24,986 nt of DNA from a virus. The stretch is taken from positions 1 to 24,986 of IMG/VR virus record IMGVR_UViG_3300030085_001476; one strand, written 5' to 3'. Under the pieces are notes generated by a model. The model worked only from the letters and a program-made list of their open reading frames with translations, was not told the origin of the DNA and searched no databases. Made by a program: the position numbers and the translations under genes. Positions 6,627 to 14,122 of the stretch are shown piece after piece. Every line of letters begins with the position of its first letter. Positions within the stretch are counted from its first letter, which is position 1.

Positions 6627-6899
6627 ATGGCTTATGCTAATTCCGGCCTGAACGTGATCGGTGCAGCAAAGAAAGGCAATGCGCCTTCTCTTTACACCTA
6701 CACCTCAACTGATGCTATCGCGACAGTGAACACTGCCGGATACTTCAACGACCTGTCTGACACTTTGGCGGTAGGCGACATCATCTTTGTGCATGATTCA
6801 AACACGCCGACCTTGTCCATCGTGATGGTCGCGTCGAATGCTTCAGGTGTTGTCGATGTCACTGACGGTACTACCGTCGCCATGACCGACAGCGACTAA
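6627..6899 (+). CDS. Small beta-rich protein downstream of capsid, probable head decoration protein
   Basis: A 90-aa protein with alternating beta pattern: YTSTDAIATVNTAGYFND, then LAVGDIIFVHDSNTPTLSIVMVASNASGVVDVTDG. Proteins with this motif commonly follow the coat gene in marine podoviruses. They are thought to decorate or cement the capsid or form a head fibre base, but I know of no direct test for this subgroup. It has no signal peptide. AGGAG (6614-6618) lies eight bases before the ATG. It shares a transcript with the capsid gene, since a GC-rich hairpin terminator follows within seven bases. Confidence 0.78.
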   Translation: MAYANSGLNVIGAAKKGNAPSLYTYTSTDAIATVNTAGYFNDLSDTLAVGDIIFVHDSNTPTLSIVMVASNASGVVDVTDGTTVAMTDSD

Positions 6900-6905
6900 A
6901 CTGGT

Positions 6906-6936
6906 GGGGCCGGTTCGCCGGCCCCCCTTCTCTTTC
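6906..6936 (+). terminator. Terminator after the capsid/decoration pair
   Basis: A perfect eight-base-pair GC stem (6906-6913 with 6918-6925) is closed by a TTCG tetraloop and followed by a T-rich but C-interrupted tract (6928-6936). The hairpin is very stable. The weak T-run suggests partial read-through into the tail genes, which have no obvious promoter of their own here. Confidence 0.75.
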
Positions 6937-6949
6937 ATGGAGTGGCGCT

Positions 6950-7564
6950 ATGGCGGCTGGTGATACCAAACTATCTATCGTTTCAGATGCGCTGATCATG
7001 CTGGGGGCTTCCCCCCTTTCATCGTTTGCGGATGGTACAGATGAGGCCCAGGTCGGTGACCGCCTCTATGATGATGTCCGCGACACCATTCTGATGCAGT
7101 ACCCATTTAGCTGGACGCTAAAGAAGGTGAAGCTCGCACGGCTTGCCGAGGCTCCGATCAATGAGTGGAAGTATAAGTATCAGTTCCCTGGCGACATGCT
7201 GGGCAACCCGCGCGCTGTGTTCAGCACCAACGCGGTTGGCGCTAACCCTGTGCGCGACTTTGAGATCTACTCTGGCGGCGTGTTTACAAGTCTGGAGGAG
7301 GTCTTCATTGACTACCAGTTCAGACCAGAGCCTGCCAACTTCCCGCCTTATTTCGTGCGCCTGCTGAAGACAGCCCTGGCTGCTGAGTTCGCAGAGCCGA
7401 TCACAGATCAGATCACCAAAGCCGAATACTATCACAGCAAGGCTTATGGTTCGCCGTCTGAGAACATGCGCGGCGGTCTGATGCGTGTTGCGATCAACAT
7501 TGATGGCGCAAGTCAGCCATCGCAAAACATCCAAGAGTTTCCGATTGCAGACATAAGGTACTAG
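6950..7564 (+). CDS. Tail tubular protein A (T7 gp11-like adaptor)
   Basis: A 204-aa homologue of the ring protein that joins the portal to the tail nozzle. The N-terminal KLSIVSDALIMLGASPLSSF then AQVGDRLYDDVRDTILMQYPFSWTLKKVKLARL (about residues 6-64) is the standard family opening. YKYQFPGDML, VFIDYQFRPEPANFPPYFVRLLKTALAAEFAEPIT follow. Length matches the family (about 190-205 aa). GGAG (6939-6942) is seven bases before the ATG. It is followed after one base by the nozzle gene, the invariant order in T7-like tails. Confidence 0.93.
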   Translation: MAAGDTKLSIVSDALIMLGASPLSSFADGTDEAQVGDRLYDDVRDTILMQYPFSWTLKKVKLARLAEAPINEWKYKYQFPGDMLGNPRAVFSTNAVGANPVRDFEIYSGGVFTSLEEVFIDYQFRPEPANFPPYFVRLLKTALAAEFAEPITDQITKAEYYHSKAYGSPSENMRGGLMRVAINIDGASQPSQNIQEFPIADIRY

Positions 7565-7565
7565 A

Positions 7566-9773
7566 ATGAGCCGCATCATTCAGATCCAGAATGACTTCAC
7601 CAGCGGTGAGCTAGACCCCAAGCTGCGTGCGCGCACTGACCTTACTCAGTACAAGTCGGGTCTGACTACAGCGCGCAATGTCAACATCCAGCCGCAGGGC
7701 GGTGCCAAGCGTCGAGACGGCACCAAGTATGTCGCCACGTTGGATAGTGGGGCAGCCAATGCTGTGCGGATGGTGGCGTTTGAGTTCAGTGTCAGCGACA
7801 GCTACATGCTGGTCTTCACCCCCGGCAAAATGTATGTGTTCAAGGACAATACCCTGATCACTGACATCAATGGCAGCGGCAATGACTTTTTGACTGTGGC
7901 CAGCCTGACGGCGGCTATCCTGCCTGAGATGAACTGGGTGCAGTCTGCTGACACCTTGATCGTAGTGCATGAGGATTTGCCGCCAACGACGATTGTACGA
8001 GGCGCAACTGACAGCGACTGGACTGCCAGCACCATCACCTTTGGTCATATCCCAAAGCATGCCTTTACTTTGAAGACTGACAACCCTGATTTTGACATAA
8101 CGCCAAGCGCAACATCAGGCAACATCACACTCACCGCGTCGTCAGTTACGACTGACACTGGAACAGCGCAGGCCGGGACAACCAGCACAATTACGCTAAA
8201 GTCAGCAACAAGCTACACAAGCGATGATGCCTGTAATGGCTTTTCGCTGCACATTACTGGCGGCACTGGTTCTGGCCAGCACCGGCACATATCTGACTAT
8301 GTGGCATCAACCAAGGTCGCCACAGTCTTTCCTGACTTTGACACAGCGCCAGATAACACCAGCCAGTATGAGGTGAAGGCGTGGGGTGCAAACAGTGTTG
8401 ATGAATATGTAAACGTCAACAATGGATTTGGTCGCGCTCGCATAACCAAGTATGTCAGCAACACAGTCGTCAATGCGTTTGTTGAGGTGCCATTCTTTGA
8501 CACTAGTGCTGTAGTATCTGGCGACTGGGAGCTGGAGTATGGCTATGAAGACAGCTGGTCATCGGCGCGTGGCTATCCGCGCAGTGTGACGTTTCATGAG
8601 GGGCGTCTTTACTTTGGCGGCACCAAGAGCCGGCCTTCCACTTTGTTTGGCTCAAGGGTTGCTGACTTCTTTGACTTCAATCCCGGTCAGTCATTGGATG
8701 ATGAGGGTGTTGAGGCAACGCTAGACACTGGTACGTTTAATGCGATTGTCGATATCTTCTCTGGTCGCAACTTGCAGGTCTTCACCACTGGCGCTGAGTT
8801 CTTTGTGCCGCAGACGCTGGATACGCCGATCACGCCGACTAACCTGATCGTAAAGCAACAGACGCAGTTTGGCATGAAGCCTGGCATTAGGTTGCAGAAC
8901 ATTGAAGGCTCGACGTTGTTCATTCAGCGACAGGGCAAGGCGCTGCAAGAGTTTGTGTTCAGTGATAGCGTGCAGGCTTACACCTCGGCCAAGATATCGC
9001 TGCTGTCATCTCACCTGCTCAAGTCGCCAGAAGAGATGGCAGTGCGCGTGTCAACATCGACAGATGAGGGTGACCGCTTGCTGATCGTCAACGGTGATGA
9101 CGGCAGCATTGCTTGTTACACTTTGTTACGCAGCCAGAACGTGATCGCGCCGTCCGAGTGGACAACCGATGGCGAGTTCATCAATGTCGGTGTAGACATT
9201 GACACCATCTATGTCGTAGTCAAGCGCACGATCAATGGCTCTGATGCGTATTATGTCGAAGCGTTTGATGAAAACACCTTGCTTGATAGTGCCAAGACTG
9301 GGAGCGCCGCCAGCTCTGTGACAATGGGTCACCTAGAGGGTGAGACGGTCAAGATCATCAGGGATGGCGTGCTAGAAGCAGATCAGACTGTGCCGGCGTC
9401 ACCCTTCACCGTTACATTCGCCACAGCGGCCACTAGCAGCCATCAGGTCGGCCTTAACTTTACGCCAGAGGTAAAGACACTGCCGGTGGAGCCAAGGCTT
9501 GCCAGCGGCTCTCTGAGGGGCTTTAAGAAGCGTATATTCGAGGTGAACGCCGAGCTGTTTGAGACGCAGGCGTTGACCATCAATGGCAAGCTGGTGCCGT
9601 TCCGCAGGTTCGGTGCTAGTGCATTGGATGGTGCTGTGCAGGAGTTTACTGGCCTGAAGACGGCGCACGGCATTTTGGGGTATAGTTATGATGGGCAGAT
9701 CACCATCGGCCAGACAGTGCCGTTGAAGATGACACTGCTGGGTATCGACTACAAGGTGAGCGCGGGACAGTAA
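7566..9773 (+). CDS. Tail tubular protein B (T7 gp12-like nozzle)
   Basis: A 735-aa protein forming the tail nozzle. The N-terminus QIQNDFTSGELDPKLRARTDLTQYKSGLTTARNVNIQPQGGAKRRDGTKYVA is the classic opening of this family. Further typical segments are YPRSVTFHEGRLYFGGTKSRPSTLFGSRVADFFDF (about residues 337-371) and GRNLQVFTTGAEFF (about 399-412), part of the beta-propeller platform. The remainder is beta-rich to the C-terminus. A threonine/serine-rich insert at about 175-260 may be an exposed domain. Length is close to T7 gp12 (about 790 aa). It contacts tail tubular protein A above and the fibres at its side. Confidence 0.93.
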   Translation: MSRIIQIQNDFTSGELDPKLRARTDLTQYKSGLTTARNVNIQPQGGAKRRDGTKYVATLDSGAANAVRMVAFEFSVSDSYMLVFTPGKMYVFKDNTLITDINGSGNDFLTVASLTAAILPEMNWVQSADTLIVVHEDLPPTTIVRGATDSDWTASTITFGHIPKHAFTLKTDNPDFDITPSATSGNITLTASSVTTDTGTAQAGTTSTITLKSATSYTSDDACNGFSLHITGGTGSGQHRHISDYVASTKVATVFPDFDTAPDNTSQYEVKAWGANSVDEYVNVNNGFGRARITKYVSNTVVNAFVEVPFFDTSAVVSGDWELEYGYEDSWSSARGYPRSVTFHEGRLYFGGTKSRPSTLFGSRVADFFDFNPGQSLDDEGVEATLDTGTFNAIVDIFSGRNLQVFTTGAEFFVPQTLDTPITPTNLIVKQQTQFGMKPGIRLQNIEGSTLFIQRQGKALQEFVFSDSVQAYTSAKISLLSSHLLKSPEEMAVRVSTSTDEGDRLLIVNGDDGSIACYTLLRSQNVIAPSEWTTDGEFINVGVDIDTIYVVVKRTINGSDAYYVEAFDENTLLDSAKTGSAASSVTMGHLEGETVKIIRDGVLEADQTVPASPFTVTFATAATSSHQVGLNFTPEVKTLPVEPRLASGSLRGFKKRIFEVNAELFETQALTINGKLVPFRRFGASALDGAVQEFTGLKTAHGILGYSYDGQITIGQTVPLKMTLLGIDYKVSAGQ

Positions 9774-9774
9774 G

Positions 9775-10236
9775 ATGGGTGCAGGTGCAGCAATGCCGCT
9801 GATGGCGGCGTCGGCTTTCATGTCATTGCAGGCAGCGCAGACGCAGGCGCGTGGCCTGCAAGCGCAGGGCGCGTATGCCAAGCTGCAAGCAAAGCAGGAA
9901 AGCCTGAAGTACAAGCAGAACGCGGTTGCCGTCCTAGACAACATTCTTGCAACATCAGCAACAATCACCGCCAAGGCGGCTATGGGTGGCGTAGATCCCT
10001 TCAGTGGGTCTGCCAAGGCACTGCGCGACTACGCCGTGTCGAAGGGCGCACAGGAGCTTTACACGCTGCAAGAGGGCGAGATCATCGCGCTTGCTGGTGG
10101 CAGGATGCAGGCACAGCAGTATGCCTCGCAGGCACGAGCCGCGCGCCAGGCCGGCATTGCCAGTGCCATTGGCAGCTTGGGCTACGGCTTGCAAATGCAG
10201 CAGAGTATAGGAGGCCCAGGTGGCACGACTCCCTAG
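9775..10236 (+). CDS. Internal virion protein, T7 gp14-type
   Basis: A 153-aa, alanine/glutamine-rich protein directly after the nozzle gene, the place of T7 internal virion protein B (gp14), which is ejected and forms the outer-membrane end of the DNA channel. The N-terminus MPLMAASAFMSLQAAQTQARGLQAQGAYAKLQAK and the NAVAVLDNILATSATITAKAAMGGVDPFSGSAKAL segment fit the gp14 pattern: a hydrophobic helix, a Q/A coiled coil, then an AxGGVxxxSGS motif. It overlaps the next gene by 17 bases. The family assignment rests on position and composition plus the GGVDPFSGS motif. Confidence 0.78.
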   Translation: MGAGAAMPLMAASAFMSLQAAQTQARGLQAQGAYAKLQAKQESLKYKQNAVAVLDNILATSATITAKAAMGGVDPFSGSAKALRDYAVSKGAQELYTLQEGEIIALAGGRMQAQQYASQARAARQAGIASAIGSLGYGLQMQQSIGGPGGTTP

Positions 10237-11962
10237 ATACCGTCCACTTGGCGCTCAGATCCCCAACCTGCCGCAGGTAGACTATGTCGGCACGGCGCGC
10301 GCACAGGCGCGCGTGGCCGACACTATCTCCAAGCAGCTTGACAGGATGGCCAGCGTCGCCTTCCGCGAGGCAGAGATACAAGCCAAGATTGAGGGCGCAG
10401 AGTACGGCGCGACAAACGCACCATCAGCACAAGAGCTGCTGGACGCGCAGAGTGATGAGCAGCGCGAGGCGCTGACGCCTGGCGGCACTGGCACGGTGTA
10501 TGATCGTGCGGCGCGTGAGGCGGCGTTGCGGGTGATTAGCACTAACCTAGAAACAGCAGCGCGCAATGAGATTGCCGCTGTACGCGCCAATGCCAAGGTT
10601 GACTTCACGCCCCTCGACCAGGTGCAGAACGAGATCGACGGTATCATCAATGGTTACAGCGGCGCACTGTACGATATCTCGCCGGCGGCAGCGCCCAACT
10701 TGCGTGGCACACTGTCTAGTGTCGGCAACAGCGCGGCAATGGCACACGCCAATATCATGGCTGACAAGGCAGTCAAAGATGTAGAGTTCAGTGCGGTTGC
10801 CGGCATGCAGTCAATTGTTGATGGCATTGCTGATCGCGCAATCATGGCGGCTGGCGTCAGCAAGGACGAGCTGGCAAGCACCATTATGGTTGAGCGGAAT
10901 AACATATTGAAGCTGGCTGACGCAGTAGATGACCCCACAGCTTTCGTCAGCATGACTAACAACTTTAACAACAATGTCGATGCGGCATTGGCTGGGGCTG
11001 TATCCGATTGGGTGATGCAAGACCCGATTGGCCACAGCAAGCAGCTAAGGGAAGGCAAGATTGAGAACACGGCCATCAACAACATTGTGTCAGTGATGAG
11101 CGATGACCAGCGACGCACGGCCTTCAAGGCATCGAATGATGCGGTCATAGCGTTCTACAGCATGGAAGCATCAGAGGATGCGTCTGCTAGCAGGAAGCGC
11201 AGCGCGCGTGTGCGTGAGCTGAGTGACGGCCTGCTTGATATGATCAGAACAGGCAACATTGACGGCGCGCAGGGCTTGATTGATGAGCTGTCTGATTTAG
11301 ACGCAAGCAAGGCCGAATCGTACTACAATGCGCTGTATGTAGAGGGCGGCGTTGATGTGGCTGAAGAGATCACGCGCCTTAACAGAAATGCACTGAACGG
11401 TACACTTACAGAAGACGAGGTTGTCAGCGCCATCAATCGCCGCGTCATCACGCGCACGACTGCCGGCACGTTCTTTGACCGCATAGATTCGATGCGTAGC
11501 GATGACCACAACCAGGCCATGAAGCTGGTGCGGAATGCGTTTGGCATTCCTGAGATGGGGCTTGTTGAGATCAACCCGACAGGCAAGAGGGCAGATGCCA
11601 TGCGCCTTGTGGGTGAGGCTGAGAGTGAGCTGATCATCGCATCGCGCGCTGATCCAGGCATGGACAAGATTGCTTGGGCCAATGACTTCATCAAGAGGGG
11701 CAATGTCGCCAAGCGGATTGAAGAAGAAAACAAAGCGGCGCAAAACACTATAAACAGGATAGCGGAGAGTGATTTAGGGATGCCGCTTGGCTCATCTAAG
11801 GACGACATTATTCTTAGATCAACGCAGATGCTGACAGAGAGAAAGAGTGGCATCATTGCGGGTGTGACCGGCACATCTGGTGATCTAATGTATCCAGACC
11901 ACCAAGCTACGCATGAGAAGCTGATGGATGCCTACATTGTCCTTGAAAGGAACGAGCAATGA
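10220..11962 (+). CDS. Internal virion protein, T7 gp15-type position
   Basis: A 580-aa, mostly helical, alanine-rich protein. GTG start with GGAGG six bases upstream. It begins ARLPRYRPLGAQIPNLPQVDYVGTARAQARVADTISKQLDRM, a common opening for middle internal core proteins of marine podoviruses: a short proline-rich lead, then a long coiled helix. No enzymatic motif is evident. In T7, gp15 forms part of the periplasmic tube during genome ejection; its place between the gp14-type and large gp16-type genes gives this the same job by inference. The stop overlaps the next ATG (ATGA at 11959-11962). Confidence 0.75.
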   Translation: MARLPRYRPLGAQIPNLPQVDYVGTARAQARVADTISKQLDRMASVAFREAEIQAKIEGAEYGATNAPSAQELLDAQSDEQREALTPGGTGTVYDRAAREAALRVISTNLETAARNEIAAVRANAKVDFTPLDQVQNEIDGIINGYSGALYDISPAAAPNLRGTLSSVGNSAAMAHANIMADKAVKDVEFSAVAGMQSIVDGIADRAIMAAGVSKDELASTIMVERNNILKLADAVDDPTAFVSMTNNFNNNVDAALAGAVSDWVMQDPIGHSKQLREGKIENTAINNIVSVMSDDQRRTAFKASNDAVIAFYSMEASEDASASRKRSARVRELSDGLLDMIRTGNIDGAQGLIDELSDLDASKAESYYNALYVEGGVDVAEEITRLNRNALNGTLTEDEVVSAINRRVITRTTAGTFFDRIDSMRSDDHNQAMKLVRNAFGIPEMGLVEINPTGKRADAMRLVGEAESELIIASRADPGMDKIAWANDFIKRGNVAKRIEEENKAAQNTINRIAESDLGMPLGSSKDDIILRSTQMLTERKSGIIAGVTGTSGDLMYPDHQATHEKLMDAYIVLERNEQ

Positions 11963-14031
11963 ACGTCCTAGAGCAGGAGCTGATTAACACACAGCTTGCG
12001 CTAGAGAGTGGTGTCAAGCTGCAAACGCGCGTTGATGATGACGGCATGGTGCGCTCTGAGGTATTCATTCCAGAGCCGCAAGGTTTCTATGCGCCGGGTG
12101 AAGCGCCGACAATGCAAGAGCTGGGAGTGACAGGTGACCCTAAGAAAGTTGCAGGTGCTGGCGCTGCTACTCTGGGCGGTTTGGCTGGCGGAGCGTTTAG
12201 TGGCCTGATGGGCCTGATCCCTGACTTGCTTGAGCTGGGCGCTGGCCCAGCGTCAAAAGAGGCTGCTGCAAAGGTGCGTGAGAACTACGGCACTGAGGCG
12301 TGGCGTCAGTCGTTCTTTGACTTTGTGGACACGCTGGATGTGCCGGAGCCCTACAAGTTTCTGGCCAAGGACGCGGCGATGGTCGGCGAGGTCACTGGCC
12401 TGCCAGGTGCCGCTGCCGCAGCCAAAGGCGCGCCCAAGGTGGCAGGCGCTATCGGTGAGGCTGTCAGCGACTACGCTGCCGGCGCACCGGCGCGGGTGGC
12501 AGAGCGCCAGGGCAGTGTCACGCTGGGCATGGGTGTAGATCCGACAGCGATTGTTGACGATGCCATTGTGGCTGGCCAGAAGCTGATGGGTGGCCAACCA
12601 TCGTTTGCTGCGCGCACGGCTGATGATGCGCCAGTCATTGGTGTGCCTGGTCAGTACACGGTCAACAACCCTGCCTATGAGCCAGTGCAGCTTGCGCGTA
12701 AAAACGAGATGTTTGTTGCTGCGAAGATGACGCCGTCAAACTTTGCCGCACAGTCGGACAGGCTTGATGAAATCAGTGCAGAGTTTGCTGACCCGCTTGC
12801 ATCGACGCAGGGCTATGTGGACATGATGTCGAAAACGCTCAACCGACAAGATGTGCCGGCACCACCTGCCTGGATGATTGAGCATGCCAACGATATGAAT
12901 AAATGGTCTGATTGGTTCAAGGGTTTGACACCAGATCAGATCAAGGCAGCCAACGATGGCCTAGCTGTTCAGAACAGATTCAAAACCGCTTATGCGGCGG
13001 GAGCCGGCCCAGAGCTGACAGGTCAGCTTATGCTGTGGTCAATCTTGTCCCGCATGCTGTCTGCGTTCCCGCATGAGAGCGGATACAAAGATCTGGCTGA
13101 GAAAGCCATGCCATTTATCAAGAAGGCGACAGATGGCCAGTGGTCTGACCAAGACACAAGCGCCTGGCTTGATATGGTCAAGACGACAATCCCTGCCGGC
13201 AGCCCTGGAAGATCTGCAACATCTAATGCCAATGCGTTTGGCAAAACATTCTTGCCTAAGATGGCAGCAACAGATGCGTCAGGTAAGTCTGCGTTGACCA
13301 GGTTGCATGAGATGATCGCTAACCAAGACATGTCCAGCCAAGAAATACGGCGAGCATACTATGGCCTGGCAGAGGACACCGGCATCAAGAACAAGATCCT
13401 GTCCTTTGCACTGCTAGTGTCGGGCCGCAATGATGTTGTGGTTCTTGACCGAATCCAGATCAACCAGATGTGGGGCGGTGGTGAGAAGATCTATGACGAC
13501 ATCATGCAGCAGTTCGACACATCACAAGGTTTGGCCCAGTATGAGGCACTAGAGCGGTCGCTGATGAGCCGAGTGCCAGAGCTGTACAAGATGGCAGGAC
13601 GCACAGAGCCTGGTACAGTAGGCCGGTATCACTGGGAGAGCTGGGTGCTGTCATCTGGCCAGGTCGTATCGCACCCAACCTTGGAAGCTGTTGTCAGAAC
13701 ATCAACAGGGCAAGCCAAGCCGGTTGCCGGCGTCCCAGTGATGGAGGGTAGATTCCACACCAAGATGTCTGGCGTAAAGTATGAAAAGATGCCAGACGGC
13801 ACCAACAGGTATGTCTATGAGACCAGCACAGGTGAGCCGTATGCGTTCACTAAACCTGAAATAGATGCTATGTTTGCCGAAGCATTTAAGAAAAAGTCTG
13901 GAGTGTTGCCGGCCAATTTCCCTGGAGTGAAGGCTTTCGAGGGTGGCAACATACCGTGGTATGAATTTGAAGGAGTGAACCGTGGAAAACTCGACGAACT
14001 CATCCGAGCCGCAGGAACAAAAATCGAATGA
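11959..14031 (+). CDS. Large internal virion protein with a GIKNK...LDR domain
   Basis: A 690-aa protein in the ejection-protein block. The first 190 residues are glycine/alanine-rich with hydrophobic stretches (about 68-95 and 140-170) that could insert into membranes. The centre (about 330-510) carries a conserved-looking block: QLMLWSILSRMLSAFPHESGY, IPAGSPGRSATSNANAFG, EIRRAYYGLAEDTGIKNKILSFALLVSGRNDVVVLDRIQ. The last stretch recalls the helix-hairpin-helix/catalytic-aspartate region of HhH-GPD DNA glycosylases (possible catalytic D497), but this is speculative. I recall similar blocks in virion proteins of marine podoviruses without known function. The C-terminus ends inside the 46-aa gene. 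Ejection role is by position. Confidence 0.7.
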   Translation: MNVLEQELINTQLALESGVKLQTRVDDDGMVRSEVFIPEPQGFYAPGEAPTMQELGVTGDPKKVAGAGAATLGGLAGGAFSGLMGLIPDLLELGAGPASKEAAAKVRENYGTEAWRQSFFDFVDTLDVPEPYKFLAKDAAMVGEVTGLPGAAAAAKGAPKVAGAIGEAVSDYAAGAPARVAERQGSVTLGMGVDPTAIVDDAIVAGQKLMGGQPSFAARTADDAPVIGVPGQYTVNNPAYEPVQLARKNEMFVAAKMTPSNFAAQSDRLDEISAEFADPLASTQGYVDMMSKTLNRQDVPAPPAWMIEHANDMNKWSDWFKGLTPDQIKAANDGLAVQNRFKTAYAAGAGPELTGQLMLWSILSRMLSAFPHESGYKDLAEKAMPFIKKATDGQWSDQDTSAWLDMVKTTIPAGSPGRSATSNANAFGKTFLPKMAATDASGKSALTRLHEMIANQDMSSQEIRRAYYGLAEDTGIKNKILSFALLVSGRNDVVVLDRIQINQMWGGGEKIYDDIMQQFDTSQGLAQYEALERSLMSRVPELYKMAGRTEPGTVGRYHWESWVLSSGQVVSHPTLEAVVRTSTGQAKPVAGVPVMEGRFHTKMSGVKYEKMPDGTNRYVYETSTGEPYAFTKPEIDAMFAEAFKKKSGVLPANFPGVKAFEGGNIPWYEFEGVNRGKLDELIRAAGTKIE

Positions 14032-14122
14032 TGTGATGGCGCTGGTAGTGGCGCTGTACGACAGTCGTGAGAAAATGCCGATGCAGGCAGAGCCAGACGA
14101 GGCAGTAGAAGGCGAAGCATAA
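13982..14122 (+). CDS. Small acidic protein, 46 aa, between two ejection proteins
   Basis: A short frame starting at GTG with AAGGAG (13970-13975) six bases before it, the best ribosome-binding site in this part of the window. The first 50 bases overlap the end of the 690-aa gene in another frame, and its TAA overlaps the ATG of the 948-aa gene. The product is acidic: a polar N-terminus rich in S, N, E and Q, then a helix DVMALVVALYDSRE, then an acidic tail. It may couple translation of the 948-aa gene, act as a small assembly factor, or both. Function unknown. Confidence 0.62.
   Translation: MENSTNSSEPQEQKSNDVMALVVALYDSREKMPMQAEPDEAVEGEA

Noticed and set aside
13982-14031. Programmed frameshift fusing the 690-aa protein with the 46-aa frame
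   Set aside because: The required shift is +1 (or -2), no convincing slippery site is present, and a strong ribosome-binding site explains independent initiation.
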